This document shows positions 1-8,182 of a stretch of DNA of 64,000 bases, in pieces. A model generated the notes under the pieces. That model saw only the letters and a program-made list of their open reading frames with translations. It made no database searches and was not told where the DNA came from. Source of the stretch: Pseudomonadota bacterium (GTDB taxonomy: Bacteria > Pseudomonadota > Gammaproteobacteria > Burkholderiales > Rhodocyclaceae); assembly GCA_029780075.1 (NCBI GenBank), contig JAKOZI010000315.1, positions 1 through 64,000 of the forward strand, in the 5' to 3' direction. The first letter of the stretch is position 1. Each line of letters begins with the position of its first letter. Both the position numbers and the translations under genes were made by a program.

Positions 1-134
1 TGCCCCACCTGGACCGGATGAACCCCGTGTTCCTGGCCAATCTCATTGATCGTCTTCACCCCTCGCAAGGCCTCCAGGCCTACCTTCGCCTTGAACTCCG
101 GGGTGTGTACCTTCCGCGTCTTCACTTCGCTCAT
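1..134 (-). mobile_element. IS3-type transposase OrfA, N-terminal part (cut by window edge)
   Basis: Read on the minus strand, an ATG at 132-134 opens a frame beginning MSEVKTRKVHTPEFKAKVGL and continuing with LEALRGVKTINEIGQEHGVH to the window edge. This is the N-terminal helix-turn-helix region of IS3-family OrfA (HTH_Tnp_1). In that family OrfA binds the element ends and is joined to OrfB by frameshifting. Only about 44 residues are present, so subgroup and intactness cannot be judged. The element end should lie at about 195-206, where the neighbouring sensor gene stops. The ORF track does not list it because it is truncated. The family call is fairly sure; the exact element is unknown. 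Confidence 0.8.
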
Positions 135-193
135 CGCTTCTCGTTCCCTATGACAGCGCCTAGCTTAAACCACTGTCTCAAATCCTGGGACCA

Positions 194-673
194 CTATAGT
201 CCAGTAGCGAAGACACGCCGGAGAATCTCTGGATTGCCGTGACGCGGCAGGGGTTCACCAAACTCCCGCAACGTATTCACCAGTTGCTGGCCACTCTCGT
301 TGGTGAGCACGAAATTCATACCCACTTGGGTCGTTGCGATGACCTCGCGTGCTCGTCGATGGAATCCCTCCAGATCATTCCGTGAAAGCGCCTTGGATGT
401 GGAGAGGACTTGGCCCGTGGTCCTGGCCCGGAACAATTGCGTGTCGACGGACTGAATCATCGCACGCGCCGTGGCAATCATGTCCCTTTCGAGTTGGGCA
501 CGGCCGTTCAGGTACTCACGCGCGAACAAGACCGCGACACCGAGTATTCCAGGCAGCAGACAGGCGAGAATCAGCAACAGGAGCACCGTGCCGATTCGCC
601 AGCGGGAAGTAAAACCGTAGGCCCGAACGCTTTTCCTGCGTTTCAAGAGCTTATCCCGATCATGGGCAACCAC
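194..673 (-). pseudogene. Membrane sensor protein, N-terminal fragment interrupted by the IS element
   Basis: The frame reads about 159 residues from a GTG at 673. A basic N-terminus is followed by one strong membrane segment (about residues 29-50, VLLLLILACLLPGILGV). An extracytoplasmic stretch follows that resembles the start of a double-Cache/PAS-like sensor domain, with FRARTTGQVLSTSKALSRND and NFVLTNESGQQLVNTL. Proteins of this build normally carry a second membrane segment and a HAMP, histidine kinase or GGDEF output domain. Here the frame stops at a TAG that appears to be contributed by the IS end. The signalling half is therefore missing from this window and may lie beyond the element. 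The true start is unclear because the frame stays open back to the tRNA. Confidence 0.6.
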
Positions 674-721
674 CCGAATCCCGGCTTCAATCGCCGCGGA
701 ATCCGCCGATTTGAAGCCAGG

Positions 722-795
722 TGGAGCGGGCGAAGGGAATCGAACCCTCGGCTCTAGCTTGGGAAGCTAGGGTATTGCCATTATACGACGCCCGC
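722..795 (-). tRNA. tRNA-Gly (anticodon CCC)
   Basis: On the minus strand the sequence begins GCGGGCGTCGTATAATGGC and ends CGCCCGC-T-CCA. The 7-bp acceptor stem (GCGGGCG/CGCCCGC) and 5-bp anticodon stem (CTAGC/GCTAG) are perfect, and the T arm carries GGTTCGATTCC. The seven-base anticodon loop is TTCCCAA, so the anticodon is CCC and reads the GGG glycine codon. The CCA end is encoded. It lies alone, with its 3' end facing the interrupted sensor gene. Confidence 0.95.
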
Positions 796-917
796 ACAGT
801 CACTATTTTACGACGGTTACTGCGGTCTTCACAACGACACTGTGCAGCCCTTTGGCAAACCACAGGTTCTCGGCCCCGATACGGTCCGGCCTGCAAGCCG
901 AAGTTACTGGCCTGCTC

Positions 918-1589
918 TCAAGCCAGATCGACGACCATACGAAAAAGCCGATGGCCGGAAGCCAGGTACTTGCGCTCGAAGGGCGTCATCGCCGATTCCG
1001 GCGCATACGATTCGGCAACCACCGGGCGCTGCGTCATTCGCCGCACTGCGAAACCGAACTCCGCCAGGTAGATTGCCCAGTTGCTGCGGCACTCCAGCAC
1101 CCCGCCCAAGTCGAGCAGGGACGGAAAGACCGGGTGCCCGTGCCAGCGGCGACTTACCTGGCTGGCCTTCGGCCAGGGGTTCGGGTAAAGCAGATAATGT
1201 CGATCGAGCCGGATGCCCGCCGCGCGCAACAGACGCCAGTAGTCGACCACATCGGCGCGCACCAGGTCGAGATTAGGCGGCCACTGCGCAGTGCTACGCT
1301 TGCCGCGCGCCAGACGCGATGCCGACTGATCTACGCCGATCACGTAGTGGTCGGGAAAGTTCCTGGCCAAATACAGGCTGCTCTCCCCCACGCCACAGCC
1401 CGAATCAAGAATGACCGGTGATCCGGCAGCCGTGCGCTGCCAACGTTCGCGGCTGGCCGTAAACGCCGCACGATTGTAGTCAGCGTAGGGCTTGCGGAAA
1501 GGTGCGCCGGCATGCCGGTCGAGCAGGGTCGCCAGATGCGGGTGAATGTTGTCCTGCACGCTCTCGGGAACGCGCGAGTTGCCGTACAT
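918..1589 (-). CDS. trmB: TrmB-like tRNA (guanine-N7-)-methyltransferase
   Basis: A SAM-dependent methyltransferase of 223 residues, expected to methylate G46 of tRNA in the cytoplasm. The SAM-binding motif is VILDSGCGVGESSLYLARNF (about residues 60-80). An acidic loop IGVDQSAS follows, then the TrmB-type signature LLYPNPWPK, which corresponds to FPDPWPK in classical members. The ORF track starts far upstream, inside dusC. I chose the ATG at 1589 because it lies 10 bases after the dusC stop and gives a normal family length. With dusC it forms a two-gene tRNA-modification operon. It is divergent from E. coli TrmB, so the exact target base is less certain than the family. Confidence 0.75.
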   Translation of the reverse strand: MYGNSRVPESVQDNIHPHLATLLDRHAGAPFRKPYADYNRAAFTASRERWQRTAAGSPVILDSGCGVGESSLYLARNFPDHYVIGVDQSASRLARGKRSTAQWPPNLDLVRADVVDYWRLLRAAGIRLDRHYLLYPNPWPKASQVSRRWHGHPVFPSLLDLGGVLECRSNWAIYLAEFGFAVRRMTQRPVVAESYAPESAMTPFERKYLASGHRLFRMVVDLA

Positions 1590-1599
1590 CGAGCGCGGC

Positions 1600-2589
1600 T
1601 CAGCCTGCCGCCGGCATGACGGGAACGCCATGCCTCCGGAGCACGCGCGAGACTTCTTCGACCCCGCGCAGCGCCCGCACGGCGATGAACAGCGCTTCGG
1701 CTTCGATAAAATTGCGCCGCAGCGATCCCAGCCACAATTTGAGGCGACCCGGCGCCTGTCGCGGCGAAACCTTGCCACAGACCTGTTGCCAGTAAGACGC
1801 CAGCAAGGGCTGCAACAGCAGCCAATCCAGCGAGCGATCACTCGCGATCGCCTGACCCGCCGCCAGCGCGCGAATGCGCCGGGCAAGAAACGGATCGGCG
1901 ACCGCCCCGCGACCGAGCATCACATCCTGAGTGCCACTGACTGCGCAGCAACGGGCATGGTCCGCCGTCGTCCAGACTTCACCGTTGGCAGTCACCGGTT
2001 GCTGGACGACATCCTTGATGCGCGCCACCCATTCCCAGTGAGCCGGCGGCCGGTAGCCTTCGGCCCGGGTACGCGCATGCACGACCAGCGACACGACGCC
2101 CCCGGCGGCCAGAGCCCGCGCACAGTCGAGGGTCCTCGCCGTGTCGCGCACGCCGAGTCGCATCTTGGCGGTGAATGGGATTTCGGCGGGCACCACGCGC
2201 CGTACCGTAGCGACGATGCGAAACAATTGCTCCGGATCGGTGAGCAGCGTCGCACCACCGCCGTGGCGATTCACCGTCGGCGCTGGGCACCCGAAGTTCA
2301 GGTCGATCCCGGCCGGCGAGAGTTCGACCAACTGCGCCGCGTTGTCGGCCAGACAGGCCGGGTCACTGCCGAGAAGCTGGACGACCACCGGTGTGCCGGC
2401 GTCGGTACGGCTGCCGCGGCCGAGTTCGGGGCAGATTCGGCGAAAGCTTCGTACCGGCAGCACACTGCCCGAAACACGCAGAAACTCGCTCACCGCCAGA
2501 TCGTAGGCGCCCAGACGCGTCAACACGTCGCGCAAGACGTCATCGACCAACCCCTCCATCGGTGCCAACAGCAATCTGCCCATGTTCAA
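1600..2589 (-). CDS. dusC: tRNA-dihydrouridine synthase C
   Basis: An FMN-dependent tRNA-dihydrouridine synthase of 329 residues that reduces uridine in the D loop of tRNA (U16 in DusC enzymes). The N-terminus has LLLAPMEGLVDDVLRDVLT and LAVSEFLRVS. The TIM-barrel core contains DLNFGCPAPTVNRHGGGA, with the catalytic cysteine in the NFGCP motif, followed by FTAKMRLGV, VVHARTRAEGY and VTANGEVW. The C-terminal helical tRNA-binding part is complete. Start is ATG at 2589, with a second ATG two codons later. DusC rather than DusA or DusB is chosen from the overall length and the FLRVS motif. Confidence 0.88.
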   Translation of the reverse strand: MNMGRLLLAPMEGLVDDVLRDVLTRLGAYDLAVSEFLRVSGSVLPVRSFRRICPELGRGSRTDAGTPVVVQLLGSDPACLADNAAQLVELSPAGIDLNFGCPAPTVNRHGGGATLLTDPEQLFRIVATVRRVVPAEIPFTAKMRLGVRDTARTLDCARALAAGGVVSLVVHARTRAEGYRPPAHWEWVARIKDVVQQPVTANGEVWTTADHARCCAVSGTQDVMLGRGAVADPFLARRIRALAAGQAIASDRSLDWLLLQPLLASYWQQVCGKVSPRQAPGRLKLWLGSLRRNFIEAEALFIAVRALRGVEEVSRVLRRHGVPVMPAAG

Positions 2590-2804
2590 CCCGAATCTAT
2601 TGCCCTATTCTACCGGAGCGCGCCGGCTCAAATCCCGCGGACTTGAGTCGTGCCGGACGCAGGGCCGTCGATTTACCACACGGCAAGCTCCCATGGCAGT
2701 ACACTGTTGTCGCCCTGACCACAACAATGGAGTCAGAGACGAGTCCGGAGCGGCCTTCTCCAAAGTGAGGATGAACGCTTTTCCTGCCCCTTGATGCTGC
2801 TTCA

Positions 2805-4328
2805 GTGACCGATACCAACAACCCTATCGACATTGCCCGCGAAGCGCTCAAACAATTGACGCTTCGCAAGCTGTCGCCCACTCCGGCAAACTACCAGGCC
2901 TGCTACAACGAGGCCGCCAGGCTACCCAATGTTGCGGGCTTCCCGGAAGCACAGTTGCGTCAGATCTTGACGGCGCTGCGGGTCAAGCACCCGGCGCTGA
3001 CGCAGCATCTGGAGCGCTTTGAAACCGCCATCGGCAACCGCAGTTGGCTGGCTGTCCAGGATGCACTGCTCGTTCTCACCAGCGCGGCCACCGGCACTTC
3101 TGCGGTGAAGCCTCAACCCGATGACAAGGCAGGCGAACTGACCATCGAGTTGCTGGCCAGGATCCGGCGCCTGATCGAGGATCTGCTGCCCGCGCTGGGC
3201 AGCGAAGACGAGTGGTTGTTCGGCCAGGCGCGCACGCTGCTGCAAACGCTGACAGGCCCGGCGGTGGACATCCAAACGCTGCTGGGCCTGCTGACCTGTT
3301 TCAGCCAACGAGCATCGCTGGCCGCAGAAGAGCAGGTGGAAATCAAGGAACTCCTGCTCAAGCTGCTGCATCTGATCATCGAAAACATCGGCGAGCTGAC
3401 CCTGGACCAGCAATGCATCCAGGGGCAGATCGACTCGCTGGTCCGGGCGGTGGCCCCGCCTCTCAGTTTGCGTCGCCTGGACGAGGCCGAGCGACGCCTG
3501 CAGGAGGTCATATCCAGACAACACGAAGCAAAGAGCCGGACACTGGAAGCCCAGGAAGCAATGTGCGAAATGCTTTCGGCATTTATCGATCAACTGACGG
3601 CGATGAATCAGTCCAGCACCGACTTCCAGAACAACCTCGAACAAAGCGCCAGCGAGATTTCCGAGGTGCGCACGCTCGAAGACCTGACACCACTGCTGCA
3701 ACGGGTGATCGATGCCACCCGCGCGATGGCTCAGGACACCGCGTCCGCCCGTGGTCAACTGGAAGAACTCCAGGACAAGGTCCTCACCACCGACGCCGAA
3801 CTCGCCAAGCTGCACGAGGAACTACACCACGCGAGCGCTTCTGCCCGCCACGACCCCTTGACCGACGCACTCAACCGCAGGGGGCTTGCCGAGGCGCTGG
3901 CGCGCGAGATCGCCAGCATGCAACGCAAGGATTCCCCCCTATGCGTGTCCTTGCTTGACGTCGACAATTTCAAGAAGATCAATGACCGGCTGGGCCACGC
4001 AACGGGCGACGAGGCGCTTGTCCATCTGGTCAATGTCGTGCGCCACTACATGCGTCCGATCGACACCCTGGCACGCTACGGCGGCGAGGAATTCGTCATA
4101 TTGATGCCGGATACCCGCCAGGAAGAGGGCATCGAGACGATGAAGCGCCTGCAGCGAGAACTCACCAAGAACTTCTTCCTGACCGGCAATGAAAGGATCC
4201 TGATTACCTTCAGCGCCGGGGTCACCCAGTTGACGTCGGGCGAGTCCGGCGAAGAGGCGATCAGACGGGCTGACCAGGCCATGTACCTGGCCAAACGAAC
4301 CGGAAAGAACCGCGTCCTGGGCGGCTAG
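2805..4328 (+). CDS. Diguanylate cyclase (GGDEF domain)
   Basis: A cytoplasmic protein of 507 residues. The C-terminal 170 residues form a GGDEF domain that should make cyclic di-GMP from two GTP. The active-site loop is ARYGGEEFVILMPDT, and an RxxD motif (RPID) lies five residues before it, matching the inhibitory product-binding I-site. Substrate-binding DVDNFKKINDRLGH and the C-terminal RADQAMYLAKRTGKNRV are present. The first 330 residues are helical and Gln/Leu-rich, with a probable coiled coil before the catalytic domain (LQDKVLTTDAELAKLHEEL). I do not recognise a named sensor domain there. Start is GTG at 2805 without a good ribosome site, so it could be later. Confidence 0.9.
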   Translation: MTDTNNPIDIAREALKQLTLRKLSPTPANYQACYNEAARLPNVAGFPEAQLRQILTALRVKHPALTQHLERFETAIGNRSWLAVQDALLVLTSAATGTSAVKPQPDDKAGELTIELLARIRRLIEDLLPALGSEDEWLFGQARTLLQTLTGPAVDIQTLLGLLTCFSQRASLAAEEQVEIKELLLKLLHLIIENIGELTLDQQCIQGQIDSLVRAVAPPLSLRRLDEAERRLQEVISRQHEAKSRTLEAQEAMCEMLSAFIDQLTAMNQSSTDFQNNLEQSASEISEVRTLEDLTPLLQRVIDATRAMAQDTASARGQLEELQDKVLTTDAELAKLHEELHHASASARHDPLTDALNRRGLAEALAREIASMQRKDSPLCVSLLDVDNFKKINDRLGHATGDEALVHLVNVVRHYMRPIDTLARYGGEEFVILMPDTRQEEGIETMKRLQRELTKNFFLTGNERILITFSAGVTQLTSGESGEEAIRRADQAMYLAKRTGKNRVLGG

Positions 4329-4371
4329 GATTTGCCGATGCAGGTCTCACCGCCTGCGTCCCATACCCAGA

Positions 4372-5346
4372 TTAGCGATCGAGAACGATCTGGCGCGGGC
4401 CGCGGCCACCATCCCAGGCCCAAAGCTTGCCGTCGGCCGATAGCGCAATCGTCGAGCCATTACCCGCCGCTACGGCGACGACCTGTTCGGCGATCTTCGT
4501 CGGCTCGACGGCAAAACCGCTGCCCCAGGCCCATAAGGTGCCGTCCTCGCGAATCGCCACCGAATGCGCCGCGCCGGTGGCGACCCCCTTGGCGCCGGTG
4601 AAGATGCGGCCCCAGCTGGTCGCCTTGTCGCCCAGTCCATGCCTTGACAGCGGGCCATTGACGTTGCCGCCGGTTCCGAACACTTCCCCGCTGCTCGCCA
4701 GATACAGCGCGTGACCGGTATGCGCCCTGACGGCAACAACCTGCGACGCGGTTTTGGCGAACTCGCCGGCCGCCAGCAGACGACCATCGCCATACTGACC
4801 CCGATTGGCCAGGCCGCGAACATAGAGTTCGCCAGCCTGCGTAATGTAGTAGTCGGTTCCGTCACCGACCGCGGCGGCGATGACTCTTTCGGCAATCTTG
4901 CGCGGCGGCTCCCTGCCACTGCCCTGCCATAGGCTGCGGGTCCGGTTGATCGCCAGCCAACCCGAATTGCCGGCGGCGAAGCTGAGCACGTCGCGCATCA
5001 GCAAGGTAGCGCTGGCCGGCGATGCCGTCCAGGTCAGCAGGCTGCCGTCCCTGCGCAGGGCATAGTAGGCGTCCTTGCTCACGCCCACCTGAACCACATC
5101 GGAAATCATCGGCGTCGGCCGATCGCTGCCGATCCAGCCGTAGGCAATACCGCCCCAGATCGCCATGTGCCGGTCGTAGTAGGCCGCCAGTTGTTCGCCG
5201 GAACTGTCCGCCAGAACTGCCGTGCCTGGCAGGAAGGCCGCGAGGAGCACGACCAGAATCGCCCGCCAGGACCTGACCGTGCGTAGTACAACACCGCACC
5301 TCCTGGTCAAAGTGTGCTGCCGACCCTCACCGCCATCACGAGGCAC
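4372..5346 (-). CDS. Exported RCC1-repeat (beta-propeller) protein
   Basis: A protein of 324 residues with an N-terminal export segment (AILVVLLAAFLPGTAVLA, likely cut before DSSGEQ). Several RCC1-like repeats follow, for example VATGAAHSVAIREDGTLWAW, VAVAAGNGSTIALSADGKLW and VVAVRAHTGHALYLASSGEV. These predict a seven-bladed propeller in the periplasm or outside the cell, probably for protein binding. Its biochemical role is unknown. The ORF track begins at a GTG at 5379. I prefer the GTG at 5346 because GGAGGAG sits about seven bases before it. The gene follows the M14-type hydrolase closely and may be cotranscribed. Confidence 0.72.
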   Translation of the reverse strand: MPRDGGEGRQHTLTRRCGVVLRTVRSWRAILVVLLAAFLPGTAVLADSSGEQLAAYYDRHMAIWGGIAYGWIGSDRPTPMISDVVQVGVSKDAYYALRRDGSLLTWTASPASATLLMRDVLSFAAGNSGWLAINRTRSLWQGSGREPPRKIAERVIAAAVGDGTDYYITQAGELYVRGLANRGQYGDGRLLAAGEFAKTASQVVAVRAHTGHALYLASSGEVFGTGGNVNGPLSRHGLGDKATSWGRIFTGAKGVATGAAHSVAIREDGTLWAWGSGFAVEPTKIAEQVVAVAAGNGSTIALSADGKLWAWDGGRGPRQIVLDR

Positions 5347-5363
5347 CGCGTTCTCCTCCTCTC

Positions 5364-6437
5364 TTACAAGCTTGCGCACAATTCCCTGGCGTCCTTTTCA
5401 TGCCGCGGCAGGGGCAATCGCTCCATCAGGTAACACAGGCAATCCTGGCGCACCACGCGCGCATCGAGTGTCAGCATCGCCGGTGTTACCGCACGCCGCA
5501 GGCGGATGGTACCCCCACCACAGGCAAAAAACTCGTGCGCAACGTCACGCCCCCTTTCGTCGCGGACGTCGATCGGCAGTTCCAGTTGCGTCCGTCCGAA
5601 CACCGTGCCGGGATCGAGTTGCCGGAAATTCATGTGGTCGAGTTGCGGATCGAAATCAACGTCTGCGCGCGCATCGCCAAAGCCGAACGATACCGCGGTC
5701 GGTACGCGCACCGTCGCTACCGTATGGTAGAGATCGATGTCGTCCCCACGCACAGCGTGTACAGGGAAAGTTGCCAGATGCAGACAGGCCTCGATGAAAC
5801 GCGCCGCGTGTTCCTCGTTGGTCGATTTTCCGGGCTTGCCGCATTCCACGGTCAATGAGGGGCAAAACGGCGAAAACGCCGTCGTCTGCGTGCCCGCCAG
5901 GCCGCGAAACCAGACGACGGTGCGGGAAAACAGGAGCGCCAGGTGCAACACGGCCTGATCAAGACGATTCACCACGCAGTAATGCGGATTGATGCCGGTG
6001 TTGTTGTGCACGTCGATGCTGGCAAAAACTCCGCGCGCCTGCATCATGCGCTGCACCTCGCCCATCGCGGCACATTCCTGCGAACCAGCGTACGCCTCGC
6101 CACCCGGCCAGACCCGGTTGTAGTCGGGCTGATCATCAAGACGGCGCAGCCCCTCTGCCGCCGCCGCGACATTGCCGACCAGGATCGACAGGGCTCGCGG
6201 CAACAGGCGACCGACGTATGTCCGCAACACGCTCTGCAGGGCCACCACGCCGCAGTCTTCGTTGCCGTGCAGCAGCACCGAGACGAACAGCGGCGGCTGG
6301 CGACGTCCAGGCAGATGAATCAGCGTCGGACCGGGCAGCAGACGGTGGAGTTCGCGGGCAGGGGTATCGAGAAAGTGTGCCGGCAGGGTGTCGAGTACGG
6401 TCAGCATGAAGGGAAAACGCTCATAGGGGCCACTCAT
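5364..6437 (-). CDS. Succinylglutamate desuccinylase/aspartoacylase-family (M14-like) zinc hydrolase
   Basis: A cytoplasmic zinc hydrolase of about 357 residues that should cleave an amide bond of an acylated or peptide-like amino acid. Zinc-binding residues are visible in SVLLHGNEDCG (H and E) and in the later histidine motif ASIDVHNNTG. The sequence TVECGKPG matches the conserved C-terminal region of the family's catalytic domain, where the general base is expected. The substrate is not predictable. The start codon lies inside the end of the upstream ligase-like gene (ATG at 6437, other ATGs at 6467 and 6407), which indicates translational coupling. It is not a true astE, because no arginine-succinyltransferase genes are nearby. 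Confidence 0.75.
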   Translation of the reverse strand: MSGPYERFPFMLTVLDTLPAHFLDTPARELHRLLPGPTLIHLPGRRQPPLFVSVLLHGNEDCGVVALQSVLRTYVGRLLPRALSILVGNVAAAAEGLRRLDDQPDYNRVWPGGEAYAGSQECAAMGEVQRMMQARGVFASIDVHNNTGINPHYCVVNRLDQAVLHLALLFSRTVVWFRGLAGTQTTAFSPFCPSLTVECGKPGKSTNEEHAARFIEACLHLATFPVHAVRGDDIDLYHTVATVRVPTAVSFGFGDARADVDFDPQLDHMNFRQLDPGTVFGRTQLELPIDVRDERGRDVAHEFFACGGGTIRLRRAVTPAMLTLDARVVRQDCLCYLMERLPLPRHEKDARELCASL

Positions 6438-7842
6438 GCACGGGCACGAGACGGCGCTGTTGCTCAAGATAGTCGGCGGTGAGCCGGAAAAAGTCGCGGT
6501 GTTTCGCGTAGTGCGCCAGTTGCCAGGCCGCCCCGTTCTGACGGCTACGCAAACGTCCGGCGATCACCTGCAAGTACCGCGCGACGTCGGCGGCGTCGAG
6601 TTCGAGCCGCATCAAGCCTTCGCGCGCCAGCGGCAACAACTGGCGTTCGAGCAGTTCGACGGCGGTTGTCTCCCGACCGTCGAACCAGACCAGGCGCGCC
6701 CCAAGACCCGCGCGCGCGGCCCGGTAGAAGTTCTCGCGCGCGACCGCAAAGGGCAACTGCGACTCCGGCGCCACCTTCTGCCGGGCCAGCATGCTGACCG
6801 CGCCGTAATAGAACGCTGCATTGGCGATCATGTCGACGATGCTGGGTCCGGCGGGCATCACCCGCTGCTCGACCCGCAAGTGCGGCTGATCATTATCGTC
6901 GAAGCCGATCAGCATGCGATTCCAGCGCCAGATGGTTCCGTTGTGCAGGCGCAGATGGGCGTAGGACTGTATCGGGCCGGGTATTGCAAAGGGCAGCAAC
7001 ACCGTATAGGACGACAGGTTCTCGGCAAAACAGGCGGTCGGGTCGGCATCCAGGTAGCCCGACCCGAAAGTAACGCGCAGGTGCTCGGGATGCTCCGGAT
7101 CACAGCAATCGACGGCCTGTTCGAAGAGCGGGATGCGTGTCTCGTGCCAGAGCGCACGCTCAAACAGGAAAGGCGAATTGGCAGCCAGCGCGACCAGGGG
7201 GGCAGCCAGCAGAAGCGAGGCATTGTAGGTGCGCGCCGCCTCACCGGCGGGGGTCTGCAAATGGACCTGAAAGGACGTGGTCGCTGCCTCCAGCATCACG
7301 TCGGCATGCGTCGTGCACAAGCTGTCGATGCCGGAGATATCCAGAGCCAGAGGCCGGCCGCCACGGAGCACCAGAATCTGCTCATTGAGCATGGCGTAAC
7401 GCTTCGACGGCGACATGCTGGCCAAGGAGAGATCAGTTTCACGGACTGTCGGCAGCGTGCCGATGGCGATCAACGCCGACTCTTCGTCACGCGCTGCACG
7501 CAGGCACTGCTGCCAGGTCGCGGTCAGTTCGCTTTCGAGCCTAGACAGTGCCCTGCCCTGCAAGGGTTGCGGGGTGCCATTGAGTTCGACGTTGAAACGC
7601 GATAGTTCGGGCACCACCAGCGGACTGGCCAGGCGCTCCAGGAACGACACATTGCGTGGGACCGGCGTCAGCTTGTCGTCGATCAGCCAGGCCTCAAGCT
7701 CGAAACCGGCGACCAGTCCCGCGTCGGCGAAGTCCCCGCGCGCATAAGCGGCGTGCGCATGCTGTGTCTCAAGCGCCAGCCGCTGGTGGAAACGTGCGAA
7801 GTCGTCCGCCGTGAAGCCGCTGCTGCCAATCTCCCTTCCCAT
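6421..7842 (-). CDS. Glutamate-cysteine ligase-like (GCS2-type) carboxylate-amine ligase
   Basis: A protein of 473 residues related to the GCS2/YbdK branch of ATP-dependent carboxylate-amine ligases. Family marks include AGFELEAWLID near the N-terminus, SRFNVELNGTPQPL, HLRLHNGTIWRWNR and LRVEQRVMPAGPSIVDM. Such enzymes activate a glutamate gamma-carboxyl and join it to an amine. Whether cysteine is the acceptor here is not known. The 3' end overlaps the start of an M14-type hydrolase, so a ligase and an amide hydrolase are made together. That pairing suggests turnover of a gamma-glutamyl or similar compound. A RimK-like ATP-grasp partner, often seen with such pairs, is not next to them. Confidence 0.75.
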   Translation of the reverse strand: MGREIGSSGFTADDFARFHQRLALETQHAHAAYARGDFADAGLVAGFELEAWLIDDKLTPVPRNVSFLERLASPLVVPELSRFNVELNGTPQPLQGRALSRLESELTATWQQCLRAARDEESALIAIGTLPTVRETDLSLASMSPSKRYAMLNEQILVLRGGRPLALDISGIDSLCTTHADVMLEAATTSFQVHLQTPAGEAARTYNASLLLAAPLVALAANSPFLFERALWHETRIPLFEQAVDCCDPEHPEHLRVTFGSGYLDADPTACFAENLSSYTVLLPFAIPGPIQSYAHLRLHNGTIWRWNRMLIGFDDNDQPHLRVEQRVMPAGPSIVDMIANAAFYYGAVSMLARQKVAPESQLPFAVARENFYRAARAGLGARLVWFDGRETTAVELLERQLLPLAREGLMRLELDAADVARYLQVIAGRLRSRQNGAAWQLAHYAKHRDFFRLTADYLEQQRRLVPVHEWPL

Positions 7843-8182
7843 CGGCCATTTCCCTCCGTGTGCTGCATGGACACCGCCTCACCGGCACCGTGCCCTTGCG
7901 CGCGACCATTATCGCCTATTGCCGCGGATCAGGCTCCAGCGCGACAGCTTAGCAAAAGATTCGCCGGCTGCCGGCAAATCGATCCCGATGCTGACCTGCG
8001 TTCCCGCCGGTGCATAGGTCAGCGCGTCGCCCCGGCCGCTCCTGCTGAGCACGATATTTGCAGGTACTGGTTGGCACGACGCGCCGGATTGGCGGTGATG
8101 TCCTCCTGCCCTCGCTGCAGACGCAGGCGCGTGTCGACCATCAGGCCGCCGGCAAAAGCACCGAGGGCATCGAAGAGCAGTT
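7843..8182 (-). other. Intergenic region with a possible decayed coding fragment
   Basis: About 340 bases separate the ligase-like gene from the molybdo-hydroxylase. On the minus strand two frames give protein-like text that would join near 8055: FDALGAFAGGLMVDTRLRLQ in one frame and GTQVSIGIDLPAAGESFAKL in the other, ending at 7909. This could be the C-terminal remnant of a frameshifted gene. I do not recognise the family, and chance cannot be excluded. Confidence 0.25.

Noticed and set aside
722-795. Reading the tRNA as glycine anticodon TCC or GCC
   Set aside because: The seven-base anticodon loop between the CTAGC/GCTAG stem is TTCCCAA, which puts CCC at positions 34-36.
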